The notes: a model not told the origin generated them from the sequence alone. Positions 33,304 to 42,565 are shown, counted from the stretch's first letter. The stretch: 64,000 nt of DNA from Clostridia bacterium (GCA_022786605.1 JALFWW010000002.1:62001-126000); one strand, 5' to 3'. A program made the numbers and translations.

Positions 33304-33570
33304 TGGGTAAATGAAAAAAGAAATGGAAAAAATAACCATGGGTTTCATACATTTTTTTGTATATTATGTTGTAAGGGAGAGATATGGAGAAAAATGGAAA
33401 AAACTGACATTCTTTCATAAGAGAAAATGAAAAACATACAATGATATAACAAAATATGCAGAAATTCCGAATGTCTTTCGCGGGCGTACAGAAAGGGGGA
33501 ATATCCATGAAAAAAAGCACAGGTTTTTCCCCTTTGGGAAAGCCCTGCGCCTCTGTTTTGTATGTGATTT

Positions 33571-34146
33571 TCAGTCTTTGAAGTAAATCTTGCCGTCTTC
33601 CACTTTGGTGATGACAGCCAGAGAATCCACCAGATAGCCAGCGTCTCTGAGTTTTTTGCTGCCGCCCTGGAATTCTTTCTCGATGATGGCCGCAATGCCG
33701 CATACAGTGCCGCCTGCCTGTTCTACCAGATTGGCAAGACCTGCTGCCGCTTCGCCATGGGCAAGAAAATCATCAATGATCAAAACTTTATCATTGGCGT
33801 TGAGATAATTTTTGGATACACGGGCAATGGACACGGTACCCTTTGTAAAGGATTTGACGGGCGCGCCGTAAAATTCCTCTGTCATGGTATTGGGCTGTGC
33901 TTTCTTAGCGAAAACCACAGGCACCAGATCGAAATACATGGCGGTGATGGCAGCGATACCGATGCCGGACGCTTCGATGGTCAGGATCTTATTGATGCCC
34001 AGATGACCGAAACGACGGTGGATCTCCTTGCCCAGCGCCATAAACAGACCGATATCTAACTGATGGTTCAGAAAAGAATCTACCTTCACGACTTCGGTGC
34101 CGATTTCTGTCCCATCTTTTAATATTCTTTGTTTCAATAACTCCAT
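33571..34146 (-). CDS. xpt: Xanthine phosphoribosyltransferase
   Basis: 191 residues; converts xanthine and PRPP to XMP in purine salvage. The PRPP-binding loop is VLIIDDFLAHGEAAAGL and the N-terminal KVDSFLNHQLD and EASGIGIAA stretches are characteristic of Xpt rather than Apt. Unlike B. subtilis xpt, no purine riboswitch is visible in its roughly 60-base leader; instead there is a good sigma-A promoter. It is not followed by a permease gene. Confidence 0.95.
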   Translation of the reverse strand: MELLKQRILKDGTEIGTEVVKVDSFLNHQLDIGLFMALGKEIHRRFGHLGINKILTIEASGIGIAAITAMYFDLVPVVFAKKAQPNTMTEEFYGAPVKSFTKGTVSIARVSKNYLNANDKVLIIDDFLAHGEAAAGLANLVEQAGGTVCGIAAIIEKEFQGGSKKLRDAGYLVDSLAVITKVEDGKIYFKD

Positions 34147-34202
34147 GATTCAGACTCCCTCTCACTGCAATAACACGTTCCGTATCAAAATAAAGTATTA
34201 TC

Positions 34203-34231
34203 ATTATACGGTAGTATTTTTCCAATGTAAA
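34203..34231 (-). promoter_or_regulatory. Promoter of xpt
   Basis: On the minus strand TTTACA (34226-34231), 17-bp spacer, TATAAT (34203-34208). The transcript leader is short and has no recognisable purine aptamer. Confidence 0.8.
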
Positions 34232-34447
34232 CAGGTGTTTTGGGAAAACAGTGTTTTTTGTGCATTTGGAGGAAAAGTCCAAAGAAAAGGAGGAATTTTC
34301 GGACGCTTTCCCTAATGGACAGGAAAAAAACAGGGGGAAAGATACAAATTTCGTGCAAGCAGAGTCATTTTTCTGCTTTTTTGCAGGAAAAAGCACCTGT
34401 TTTGGCGAATATACAATGCAAATGGGACAAATGAGGAGGCGCGGGAA

Positions 34448-34948
34448 ATGGCTTTTTTGGATAAATTAGGAGAACTGGCAAGAACGGCGGCGGACAAAGC
34501 CAATGACGGGCTGGAGATCAATCGCATCAACAGTGATATTGTCATACAGAAAGGCAATATCAATGAGTATCAGCGGGAGCTTGGCATGTACTACTGGGCA
34601 AGATTTGTCATGGGCGATGAGCTGGACGAAGAAGCTACAGCCATTTGCGATAAAATCGTAAAGGCGCAGGACCGTATCAAGGAATTGGAAGCGGAAATCG
34701 AACAGGTGAAGGCGGACCGAGAAGCGGAAAAAGCCGAACGGGCGGAGCAGAAACGCTTGGAAGCGGAAGCGGCGGCACTGGAGGCAGCCCAAAGAGCAGC
34801 CCAGAAAGCGGCGGAAGCAGCCGGAGATGTGGAAATTGCTGACGCTGACGGTGAAGTGGGCAGATTCTGCGGCGGATGCGGCGCACCTTTGGCAGAAGGG
34901 CAAAAGTTCTGTGGCTCTTGCGGAAAGCCTGCCGATGATGTAAAATAA
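34448..34948 (+). CDS. Coiled-coil protein with C-terminal zinc ribbon
   Basis: 166 residues. An N-terminal helical part (MAFLDKLGELARTAADKAND) leads into a long Glu/Ala/Lys-rich coiled coil (about 72-128) and ends in a zinc ribbon FCGGCGAPLAEGQKFCGSCG with four cysteines. Such proteins are common in Clostridia, and the ribbon often mediates protein contacts; the function is unknown. TGAGGAGG lies about 10 bases before the ATG. The FMN riboswitch of the next gene begins about 15 bases after its stop. Confidence 0.75.
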   Translation: MAFLDKLGELARTAADKANDGLEINRINSDIVIQKGNINEYQRELGMYYWARFVMGDELDEEATAICDKIVKAQDRIKELEAEIEQVKADREAEKAERAEQKRLEAEAAALEAAQRAAQKAAEAAGDVEIADADGEVGRFCGGCGAPLAEGQKFCGSCGKPADDVK

Positions 34949-34961
34949 AAAAACAAAGACA

Positions 34962-35068
34962 TATTCTTCGGAAACGAGTGCATCTCTACCGGCGGTAACA
35001 GCCCGCGAGCCGAAAGGCTGATTCGTTGTGATTACGAAGCCGACAGACAGTCTGGATGGGAGAAGAAA
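34962..35068 (+). promoter_or_regulatory. FMN riboswitch (RFN element)
   Basis: The conserved core is plain: P1 TTCTTC (34964-34969) with GAAGAA (35062-35067), ACCGGCGGTAACAGCCCGCGAGC (read in parts: ACCGGCGGTA, GCCCGCGAGC), then GAAGCCGACAGACAGTCTGGATGGGAGAAG. This is the flavin mononucleotide aptamer. An intrinsic terminator follows at 35123-35149, so FMN binding should stop transcription before the MATE gene. Confidence 0.95.
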
Positions 35069-35122
35069 TACAATGGATATCACATTGATTTTTTCGGCTG
35101 TCCAGAGAACAGAAGAATTTCA

Positions 35123-35149
35123 AAAGGACGCCGAAAGGTGTCTTTTTTT
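35123..35149 (+). terminator. Expression-platform terminator of the FMN riboswitch
   Basis: GACGCC GAAA GGTGTC (35127-35142) followed by seven Ts. The segment TCGGCTGTCCAGA (about 35094-35106) before it is complementary to part of the aptamer's 3' side and could be part of the switch. Confidence 0.8.
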
Positions 35150-35173
35150 CTGGAAAAATGAGGAGGGAATGGC

Positions 35174-36544
35174 ATGGAAACGGGAAAAGAAAACATTCTG
35201 GGTACGGAAAAGATCAGTAAGTTATTGATGCGGTTTTCCATACCGACGGTGCTGACGCTCATCGTCAACTGTTTGTATAACATTGTGGACCAGATTTTCG
35301 TGGGACGTGCGGTAGGTATCAACGGTGTGGCGGCCACCAATGTGGCATTCCCCATGATTACCATTTCGGCAGCCCTTGCCCTTATGGTGGGGGATGGCTG
35401 TGCCGCTAACATCAGCCTTTGTCTGGGCAGGAAGGAACGGGACAAAGCGGAACAGACCTTTGGCAACGCCTTTGTACTGCTGATACTGGCAGGGGTTCTT
35501 CTGGCGGCTGTCATCATCATCGGTGGTCCTGCCTGTGCACGGGCATTCGGGGCATCAGAAACGGTTTTGGATTTGTCTGTGACTTATATGCGCATCCTTG
35601 CGCTGGGGCTGCCTTTCCAGATGGCAAATATGGCGTTTACGGCAATCATTCGTTCGGACGGCAATCCCAAGTACACCATGCGGAGTATGATGATTGGGGC
35701 AGGCATCAACCTGGTTTTAGACCCGATTTTCATTTTTGGTTTTGACATGGGTGTCACAGGGGCGGCCATCGCTACCATCATCGGGCAGATCGTGGCTGGG
35801 CTCATCTGCGTGGCGTATATCCCCAGATTTGAACATATCACCTTCTATAAAAAATATCTGAAACTGTCCGGCAAGACCTGCGGCAGTATCCTTTCTCTGG
35901 GATTCCCCAGTTTCTGTATGCAGATGGCAACAGCGCTGACACAAATCGTTATGAACAACCTTATGACAGACTGTGGTGCGGTAACAAAATACGGCAGTGA
36001 AATCGCCCTGTCCTGCTATGGCATCATGATGAAGATTTATCAGGTGGCACATGCCATGTTCGTTGGGGTGGCATCCGGTACACAGCCCATCAACGGCTAC
36101 AATTACGGGGCAAAACAGTACGGCAGGGTAAAACAGACCTTCCGTGTGGCGGTGACGGTGTCTTTCATCATTTCCATTGTGTGGTTCGGTATTTTCCAGC
36201 TGGGCGGCGGCTTCATGGCTGGGTTATTTGTGAAGAATGAACCCCTGTATCTGGAATTTGCGGTGTTCTGTTTCCGGCTGTATATGCTGGGATTCTTTGT
36301 GTATGGTCTGCCGCAGGTGACGGCATCCTTTTTCCAAGCCATTGGCAAGCCCGCAAAATCCCTGTTGGTGGCATTGTCCAGACAGATTATCTTCCTGATT
36401 CCGCTGGCGTTGATTTTGTCCGGCAGATTTGGGCTGACAGGGGCATTGGCGGCGGCACCCATTGCCGATGTGCTGGCGTGTCTGCTGGCGGCAGTGCTCA
36501 TTTGGACAGAGTTCCGATTCTGGAAGAAAAATAATATGGCATGA
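35174..36544 (+). CDS. MATE family transporter under FMN control
   Basis: 456 residues, about 12 membrane segments, MATE family (MepA-like subgroup: FSIPTVLTLIVNCLYNIVDQ, TAIIRSDGNPKYTM, GGAIATIIGQ-type segments, and QPINGYNYGAKQYGRVKQ). It is distinct from the two MATE copies at the start of the window. The FMN riboswitch and terminator directly upstream tie it to flavin status: export or import of flavin, a flavin precursor or a flavin analogue is inferred. GAGGAGGGA precedes the ATG. Confidence 0.93.
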   Translation: METGKENILGTEKISKLLMRFSIPTVLTLIVNCLYNIVDQIFVGRAVGINGVAATNVAFPMITISAALALMVGDGCAANISLCLGRKERDKAEQTFGNAFVLLILAGVLLAAVIIIGGPACARAFGASETVLDLSVTYMRILALGLPFQMANMAFTAIIRSDGNPKYTMRSMMIGAGINLVLDPIFIFGFDMGVTGAAIATIIGQIVAGLICVAYIPRFEHITFYKKYLKLSGKTCGSILSLGFPSFCMQMATALTQIVMNNLMTDCGAVTKYGSEIALSCYGIMMKIYQVAHAMFVGVASGTQPINGYNYGAKQYGRVKQTFRVAVTVSFIISIVWFGIFQLGGGFMAGLFVKNEPLYLEFAVFCFRLYMLGFFVYGLPQVTASFFQAIGKPAKSLLVALSRQIIFLIPLALILSGRFGLTGALAAAPIADVLACLLAAVLIWTEFRFWKKNNMA

Positions 36545-36552
36545 TTTCTGGT

Positions 36553-36588
36553 CGGTATCGGCTTTCTTTGGCGGATACCGGCTTTTTT
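36553..36588 (+). terminator. Terminator after the FMN-controlled MATE gene
   Basis: CGGTATC (36553-36559) pairs with GATACCG (36574-36580), then GCTTTTTT. Confidence 0.8.
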
Positions 36589-36654
36589 CTGCCCAAAAGG
36601 CATAAGGACGAGCAAAGGGGGATAGGATAAAGGTAAAAAACGGAAGTGGATGCC

Positions 36655-37452
36655 ATGAAAAAGAAGAAATATCTGGGAATTGGATTGTTGTTTGTGTGTT
36701 GTTTTCTGGCAGGCAGGACAGCGGGGAAGTTGCAGGCGGCTTTTGTACCGGCGGCGCAAATGACAGTGGAGGAGGCAAAACTGGCGGTCATCATTGACGA
36801 TTTCGGCTACAACGGCGCAGGAACGGCGGAGATGCTGGCACTGGATATTCCTTTTACGGCGGCGGTGCTGCCTTTTTCTTCCCATACGGCGGAAAACGCG
36901 GCGCAGGCGAAAGCGGCAGGAAAAGAAGTTATCATACATATGCCCATGGAATCCCTGACAGGAAAACCCGAATGGGTAGGGGATGGTGCTGTGTGCCGGG
37001 GTATGTCGGCGGAGGAAGTCCGGCAGTGCATGGAAGCGGCGTATTGTGCGGTGCCACAGGCGGCAGGAGTTAATAACCACATGGGTTCCGCCGTCATGGA
37101 GGATGCAAACACCTTAGGCTGTGTGCTGGATGTGGTACGGGAAAAAGACGGCGTGTTTGTGGACAGCGTCACCACGGCGGAGAGCAAATGCGGCATACTG
37201 GCAGGAGAAAAAGGGGTGAAACTGCTGGAACGGAATGTATTTCTGGACAGCACCACGGAAAAGAGCGTTGTGGAGGAACGGCTCCGAGAAGCGGCGGACA
37301 TTGCCAAGGCAAAAGGCAGTGCTGTTGCCATTGGGCATGTGGGACCGGAAGGGGGCGTGCTGACGGCGCGGGTTTTGGCGGAAATGGCGCCGGAACTGGA
37401 AAAAGAAGGCATCCGTTTTGTGACGGTGTCGGAGTTGGCTGGCAGCCATTAA
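36655..37452 (+). CDS. Divergent polysaccharide deacetylase family protein
   Basis: 265 residues with an N-terminal membrane anchor or signal (KKKKYLGIGLLFVCCFLAG). The exported part has VIIDDFGYNGAGT, VIIHMPMES and NNHMGSAVMED, the metal-binding and catalytic segments of the divergent polysaccharide deacetylase (PF04748) family, which is related to NodB-like carbohydrate esterases. Wall or surface polysaccharide modification is likely but unproven. The start is ambiguous: ATG 36646 would add three residues; both share a weak GGAAG site. Confidence 0.82.
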   Translation: MKKKKYLGIGLLFVCCFLAGRTAGKLQAAFVPAAQMTVEEAKLAVIIDDFGYNGAGTAEMLALDIPFTAAVLPFSSHTAENAAQAKAAGKEVIIHMPMESLTGKPEWVGDGAVCRGMSAEEVRQCMEAAYCAVPQAAGVNNHMGSAVMEDANTLGCVLDVVREKDGVFVDSVTTAESKCGILAGEKGVKLLERNVFLDSTTEKSVVEERLREAADIAKAKGSAVAIGHVGPEGGVLTARVLAEMAPELEKEGIRFVTVSELAGSH

Positions 37453-37457
37453 AATAG

Positions 37458-37488
37458 TTGCGCCGGGAAACCAAAACTGTGGTATAAT
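37458..37488 (+). promoter_or_regulatory. Possible promoter of recU
   Basis: TTGCGC (37458-37463) and TATAAT (37483-37488) with a long 19-bp spacer. The leader holds a small AGGGAA/TTCCCT hairpin before AGGAGG. Confidence 0.5.
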
Positions 37489-37540
37489 GTCTGCAAAATA
37501 AAATTTGCAGAACAGGGAATTTTTTTCCCTAGGAGGAAAT

Positions 37541-38098
37541 ATGGCATACTGGAATTCCAGAGGGCTGCGGGGCAGCGCTTTAGAAGAAATCATCAATTTC
37601 ACAAACGAATCCTACCGGAAAAAAGGGCTGGCGTTGTTCCAAAAAATACCCACGCCTATCACGCCGGTGGAGGTGGACAACAAACGCCGCACCATTACGC
37701 TGGCATACTTTGACCAGAACAGTACCGTAGACTATATGGGTGTAGTGCAGGGGATTCCCGTATGCTTTGACGCCAAGGAAACGGCACAGAAGCATCTGCC
37801 CCTCCAGAACATCCACGAGCATCAGCTCCGGTTTATGGAGGATTTTCAGGCGCAGCGGGGCATTGCCTTTTTGCTGGTGTATTTTTCCGCTTTGGGGGAA
37901 TATTATTTCCTGCCATTGGAAACATTGAAAGACTATTGGGAGGCGGCACAGAAAGGCGGACGCAAATCCATCCCCTATGCCGCTTTTGAGAAAAAATATC
38001 AGATATTCCAGCAGGGCGGCGGCATGCTTCATTATCTGGAAGCCATTGCCCGCTATCTGGAAGAAACGGAACCGAAAGGAAGTGATGGCACATGCTGA
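37541..38098 (+). CDS. recU: Holliday junction resolvase RecU
   Basis: 185 residues. It starts MAYWNSRGLRGSALEEIINF, the NRGxxxE-like N-terminus of RecU, continues with KIPTPITPVEVD and GIPVCFDAKET, which holds the active-site D, E and K of the PD-(D/E)XK nuclease fold. It cleaves four-way junctions during recombination repair. ATG 37541 follows AGGAGG by seven bases. In many Firmicutes recU is next to a penicillin-binding protein gene; here its end overlaps tldD by seven bases instead. Confidence 0.93.
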   Translation: MAYWNSRGLRGSALEEIINFTNESYRKKGLALFQKIPTPITPVEVDNKRRTITLAYFDQNSTVDYMGVVQGIPVCFDAKETAQKHLPLQNIHEHQLRFMEDFQAQRGIAFLLVYFSALGEYYFLPLETLKDYWEAAQKGGRKSIPYAAFEKKYQIFQQGGGMLHYLEAIARYLEETEPKGSDGTC

Positions 38099-39474
38099 AA
38101 AAATCTGTGGTGGAACATACATTGGAGGCGGCTCTGGAAACAGGGGCGGACTTTGCGGAACTATATGTGGAACAGACCAAGCGCAACCATATTGCCATGG
38201 TGAACGGACAGGTGGAAACGGCTTTGGGCGGACTGGATTATGGCGCGGGGATTCGCTTGTTCTGCGGCAATCGTGTCATTTATGCCTTTGTCAATGATAC
38301 TTCCGAAGAAAATCTGGTGCGGACAGCACGGGAAATGGCGTCTACCGTAAAGGGCACCCATCTGCTCCGGCTGCCGGACTGGAAAACACGCCAGTGGCAG
38401 AACATCAACCCCATTTTTGTACTGCCCGACGATGTGGAAAAACGGAAAAAAGCGGATTATCTGGCGGCGGCATCAGCGGCGGCTTTTGCCTATGACCCTG
38501 CCATCACCCAGACGCGGACGGGTTTTCTGGATGTGACCAAAAATGTATTGGTTGCCAATTCAGAAGGCGTCTGGGCAGAAGAAAGACGGGTGCGCAGCCG
38601 TTTTACGGTGGAGGCGGTGGCGTCTTCCGCTACGGAAAAACAGAGTGGACATCTGGGACCCGGCGGCTCTGTGGGCTTTGAACTTTTTGACCAGATCAAC
38701 GTGGAAGATACGGCAAGAGAAGCGGCAAGAATTGCCATTACTATGCTGGGAGCAAAACCTTGTCCGGCAGGAAAAATGCCCGTGGTCATCGACAATGGTT
38801 TTGGCGGCGTCATTTTCCATGAAGCCTGCGGACATGGGCTGGAAGCAACAGCTGTGGCAAGAAACGCCTCTGTATTTGCCGGAAAACTGGGACAGCAGAT
38901 AGCTTCTCCTTTGGTGACAGCCATTGACGACGGCACCATTCCCAACGGCTGGGGCTCTGCCAATATGGACGACGAGGGCACACCCACCAGACGGAATGTG
39001 CTCATTGAAAATGGGATTTTGAAAACGTATCTGGTTGACCGCATGAATGGCAGAAAAATGGGAGCGGCAGTGACAGGCAGCGCCAGACGGGAAAACTACC
39101 GTTTCGCCCCTACCAGCCGCATGACAAATACATTTTTGGCTCCGGGGGACAGCACACCGGAAAGCATCATTGCCGACACGCCTTATGGACTGTACGCAAA
39201 GCAGATGGGCGGCGGCAGTGTAGACCCGGCAACGGGCGCATTCAACTTTGCGGTGCTGGAAGCTTATATCATCCGCAATGGACAGATTTGTGAGCCTGTC
39301 CGTGGAGCGACCCTCATCGGCAAAGGGGCGGAAGTCCTTATGCAGATCGACAAAGTGGGCAACAACCTGAAGCGGGCACAGGGCATGTGCGGCAGCATCA
39401 GCGGCTCCATTCCTACAGACGTGGGACAGCCTATGATTCGGGTCAAGGAAATGACCGTAGGCGGAAGGGGGTAA
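38092..39474 (+). CDS. tldD: TldD metallopeptidase subunit
   Basis: 460 residues. The zinc site HEACGHGLEA (HExxxH plus further ligand) lies in the TldD family domain, with the conserved surroundings GFGGVIFHEACGHGLEAT and a C-terminal GKGAEVLMQIDKVGNNL. TldD acts with TldE to open unstructured peptides; characterised cases are microcin B17 maturation and CcdA degradation. It overlaps recU by seven bases and precedes tldE by nine. No RiPP precursor or cyclodehydratase gene is near, so a general peptidase role is likely. Confidence 0.94.
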   Translation: MLKKSVVEHTLEAALETGADFAELYVEQTKRNHIAMVNGQVETALGGLDYGAGIRLFCGNRVIYAFVNDTSEENLVRTAREMASTVKGTHLLRLPDWKTRQWQNINPIFVLPDDVEKRKKADYLAAASAAAFAYDPAITQTRTGFLDVTKNVLVANSEGVWAEERRVRSRFTVEAVASSATEKQSGHLGPGGSVGFELFDQINVEDTAREAARIAITMLGAKPCPAGKMPVVIDNGFGGVIFHEACGHGLEATAVARNASVFAGKLGQQIASPLVTAIDDGTIPNGWGSANMDDEGTPTRRNVLIENGILKTYLVDRMNGRKMGAAVTGSARRENYRFAPTSRMTNTFLAPGDSTPESIIADTPYGLYAKQMGGGSVDPATGAFNFAVLEAYIIRNGQICEPVRGATLIGKGAEVLMQIDKVGNNLKRAQGMCGSISGSIPTDVGQPMIRVKEMTVGGRG

Positions 39475-39483
39475 CCGAAAAGA

Positions 39484-40827
39484 ATGGACTACAAGAATTT
39501 TCAGAAAATACTCATAGAAAAAGCCCTCGCCGCAGGATTTACCGACTGCGAGGTGTATTATAAAGGCAGCAAACATTTTGAAGTCATGATACTGGAAGGA
39601 GAAGTTTCCGATTACGAAAACAGCGTATTGCAGGGGATTTCTTTCCGCGGCACATGGCAGGGGCGGACAGGCTATGCCTATACGGAAAAACTGACGGAAG
39701 AAGCGGCGGATTATCTGGTTTTGGCGGCGAAGGAACACGCGGAACTCCTTTCCGAAAGGGAATGGGAGGAACTGTATCACGCTGGGGACGCTTATCCTGC
39801 GCTGGAAGGAGAAAATAAGGCGCTGGAACGGCTGACAGCAGAGGAAAAGATACTGGCGGCAAAGAAAATGGAGCATGCGGCATTGCAGGGGGAAGCCTCC
39901 ATTGCTTCCATGGATTACTGTGTGTTAGATACAGATTGGATGGAAACTGCCATTGCCAACAGCTACGGCTTATCCCTTTATCATGCAAAAAATAGCGTGA
40001 CGGCTTATGTCTGCGCCATTGCAAAAGATGGGGAAGAAGTCAAGACTGGCTCTCACTTCTGGAAAGGCAACGACTGGAAACAATTCGACCCTGTGGCAAC
40101 AGGCAGAAAGGCGGCACAGATTGCCGCAAGCCATTTGGGGGCGGCACCCATTGCCAGCGGAAAGTATAAAGTGGTGCTGGACGGCCCTGTTATGGCAAAT
40201 TTTCTGGGGGTATTCTGCGGGGTATTCTTTGCGGAAAACATCCAGAAAGGATTTTCCATGCTGGGCGGAAAAGTGGGAGAACAGATCGCGGCGGATTGTG
40301 TGACACTGCGGGATGATCCTCTGCTGCCGGAGGGGTACGCATCTACGCCTTTTGACAGTGAAGGGGTACCTTGTTACAACAAAGCTGTTGTGGAAAGCGG
40401 TGTGCTGAAAACATACCTGTATAACCGGAAGGCGGCAAGAAAAGACGGCGTTCCTTCTACAGGCAACGGCTTCAAGGCAGGGCTGACAGCACCCATCAAA
40501 ACGGCGGTGACCAATTTCTATCTGGCACCGGGAAAACGCAGTCAGGAGGAACTGCTGGCAGATATGGGCGAAGGCATCCTCATTACGGATATTACGGGGC
40601 TCCACGCCGGAGCCAATACCGTTTCCGGTGATTTCTCCCTGTCGGCGGAAGGTTTTCTGGTGACAGAAGGCAAACTGGGACAGGCTGTGGAACAAATCAC
40701 CGTGGCAGGGAATTTTTATGAACTGCTGAAAAATATCACAGAAGCGGCAAATGACCTGTATTTCACCAGCGGCGGTAAGGGGGCGCCTTCTGTACGGGTG
40801 AGAGAAATGGATATTGCGGGGAAATAA
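39484..40827 (+). CDS. tldE: TldE/PmbA, partner subunit of TldD
   Basis: 447 residues of the PmbA/TldE family, homologous to TldD but without HExxxH. Conserved pieces are EVYYKGSKHFEVMILEGEVS, ASHLGAAPIASGKYKVVLDG, and the C-terminal ITDITGLHAGANTVSGDFSL. The protein pairs with TldD as a heterodimer and shapes the tunnel to the active site. It follows tldD by nine bases and ends before a terminator, so recU-tldD-tldE form one transcript. Confidence 0.93.
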   Translation: MDYKNFQKILIEKALAAGFTDCEVYYKGSKHFEVMILEGEVSDYENSVLQGISFRGTWQGRTGYAYTEKLTEEAADYLVLAAKEHAELLSEREWEELYHAGDAYPALEGENKALERLTAEEKILAAKKMEHAALQGEASIASMDYCVLDTDWMETAIANSYGLSLYHAKNSVTAYVCAIAKDGEEVKTGSHFWKGNDWKQFDPVATGRKAAQIAASHLGAAPIASGKYKVVLDGPVMANFLGVFCGVFFAENIQKGFSMLGGKVGEQIAADCVTLRDDPLLPEGYASTPFDSEGVPCYNKAVVESGVLKTYLYNRKAARKDGVPSTGNGFKAGLTAPIKTAVTNFYLAPGKRSQEELLADMGEGILITDITGLHAGANTVSGDFSLSAEGFLVTEGKLGQAVEQITVAGNFYELLKNITEAANDLYFTSGGKGAPSVRVREMDIAGK

Positions 40828-40829
40828 AA

Positions 40830-40865
40830 CAAAGCACGAAATCTCGATGGATTTCGTGCTTTTTC
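40830..40865 (+). terminator. Terminator after tldE
   Basis: AAAGCACGAAATC (40831-40843) pairs with GATTTCGTGCTTT, then a T-run. The reverse also has a T-run, so it may serve the convergent beta-CASP gene. Confidence 0.9.
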
Positions 40866-40939
40866 TTTGGAAAAACGGGAAAACGCCGGAAATCCGAAGA
40901 AATCCGACGTTTTCGAGGGTTGGGTATGAGAAGGGAAAG

Positions 40940-42565
40940 TCAGCTTTCCAATTTGTCACAAAGGGCGTTGATCTGCTTGAGGAGTTTTTCCATATCCCGA
41001 TTTGCACCGCCTTTGTTCTGGCTGATGATGCGCAGGAGGCGTTTGCCGGCTTCATCCAGCTGGTCGGAAAGGTACATGGCACGTTTGCCGCCTTCCGTTG
41101 CCGCACGGGCATGGGGATAGAGTTTCGGCGCTACAGGGATTCTGACACCGGCGGAGATCATGGAGCCGTCGGAGAGGTCGAAGCAGGCACCGCTGTAAGG
41201 GGCTACGGCATGGAAGCCATAGTCTTCTTTCAGACAGTTTTTGAAGGCTTCGCAGACCAAATCTTCCCCGTGTACCACAAAAACGGTCTGGGGTTTCTGG
41301 TCAAAGTGGTGAATCCAGTTCAGCAGACCTTTTTTGTCCGCGTGACCGCTGACACCGGCAAGCTGATGGATTTTGGCGTTGACTTCGATGGTTTCACCGA
41401 ACAGCCGCACTTCCTTGGCGCCTTCTACAATGTTGCGCCCCAGTGTGCCGATGGCCTGATAGCCTACAAAGAGAATGGTACATTCTGGACGCCAGAGATT
41501 ATGTTTCAAATGATGGCGGATACGCCCCGCTTCGCACATGCCGGAGGCGGAAATGATCACTTTTGGCGTCCGGTCAAAGTTGATGGCGGTGGAATCCTCA
41601 GGAGTGATGGCAAGGTTCAGACCGGGGAACTGGAGGGGGTTGATGCCCTTTTTCACCAGCTCCATGGCGGCGGTGTCGAAGCAGTCCAGACGATTTTCCA
41701 TAAATACTTTTGTGGCTTCAATGGCAAGGGGACTGTCGATGTAAACAGGGAAATTCTCATGACCTGTCACCAGATTCCGTTCCTTGATTTCCCGAATGAA
41801 GTAGAGCATTTCCTGTGTACGTCCAACGGCAAAGGAAGGAATCACCAGATTGCCGCCAGCATCCAGTGTGGCTTGGATTTCTTCCGCCAATGCCTGCACA
41901 TAGTCAGGAGGGGCTGTGTGGAGCCGGTCGCCATAAGTGCTTTCCATGATGACATAGTCTGCTTCCGCTGTGTAGCGAGGGTCATGGATGATGGGCTGGT
42001 TGATGTTGCCGATGTCGCCGGAAAATACCAGTTTTTTGGTCACATCGGCCTCTGTCAGCCAGATTTCCATGCTGGAGGAGCCTAAGAGGTGGCCAACGTC
42101 TGTAAAACGCAGGCGGATGCCGTCGCAAACTTCCACCATTTCCATATAGTCGCAGGGGACGAAGTGTTCCATGACGGCTGTGGCTTCCGCTGTGGTATAG
42201 AGAGGCTCAAAGGGCGGCGCGCCGGCACGTTTTGCCTTTCGGTTCCGCCACTGGGCTTCAAATTCCTGAATGTGGGCACTGTCCAGCAGCATGATGCGGC
42301 ACAGGTCTGTGGTGGCATCGGTGGCGTAGATTTTCCCTTGGAAGCCGTTTTTATACAGCAGGGGCAAAAGCCCGGAATGGTCAATATGGGCGTGGGACAA
42401 AAACACATAGTCGATGGCGGAGGCGGCAACGGGAATCTCCTGATTTTCGTAAGTATCCCGTCCCTGCTCCATGCCGCAGTCCAGCAGGATGCTTTTGCCG
42501 CAGGCTTCGATATAATGGCAGCTGCCGGTGACTTCATGGTCAGCGCCTAAAAACATCAGTTTCAT
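40940..42565 (-). CDS. Beta-CASP metallo-beta-lactamase fold RNase
   Basis: 541 residues. The metallo-beta-lactamase part has SHAHIDHSG, the central FSGDIG and later VSGHADKKG; a beta-CASP insertion (about 220-400) and the C-terminal RMMBL-type HGE stretch (FVVHGEDLVCEAF) identify a CPSF73/YSH1-like nuclease. These proteins cut or trim RNA with two zinc ions. Distinct from RNase J by its N-terminus and lack of the RNase J C-terminal domain. The last 60 residues form an additional helical tail. Target RNAs unknown. Confidence 0.88.
   Translation of the reverse strand: MKLMFLGADHEVTGSCHYIEACGKSILLDCGMEQGRDTYENQEIPVAASAIDYVFLSHAHIDHSGLLPLLYKNGFQGKIYATDATTDLCRIMLLDSAHIQEFEAQWRNRKAKRAGAPPFEPLYTTAEATAVMEHFVPCDYMEMVEVCDGIRLRFTDVGHLLGSSSMEIWLTEADVTKKLVFSGDIGNINQPIIHDPRYTAEADYVIMESTYGDRLHTAPPDYVQALAEEIQATLDAGGNLVIPSFAVGRTQEMLYFIREIKERNLVTGHENFPVYIDSPLAIEATKVFMENRLDCFDTAAMELVKKGINPLQFPGLNLAITPEDSTAINFDRTPKVIISASGMCEAGRIRHHLKHNLWRPECTILFVGYQAIGTLGRNIVEGAKEVRLFGETIEVNAKIHQLAGVSGHADKKGLLNWIHHFDQKPQTVFVVHGEDLVCEAFKNCLKEDYGFHAVAPYSGACFDLSDGSMISAGVRIPVAPKLYPHARAATEGGKRAMYLSDQLDEAGKRLLRIISQNKGGANRDMEKLLKQINALCDKLES

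Larger units (their letters stand above)
33166..33570. other. Gene-free stretch: sulP leader and promoter, xpt 3' region
   Basis: The sulP side holds a structured leader and promoter (listed separately). The part from about 33310 to 33570 is AT-rich and shows no ORF with a ribosome binding site and no clear hairpin-plus-T-run for xpt. Confidence 0.4.

Noticed and set aside
34147-34202. Purine riboswitch upstream of xpt
   Set aside because: I searched the leader for the conserved purine aptamer loops and found none; the leader after the mapped promoter is also too short.
38092-40827. TldD/TldE as part of a microcin-like RiPP cluster
   Set aside because: No precursor-like small gene, YcaO protein, dehydrogenase or dedicated exporter lies within several kilobases.
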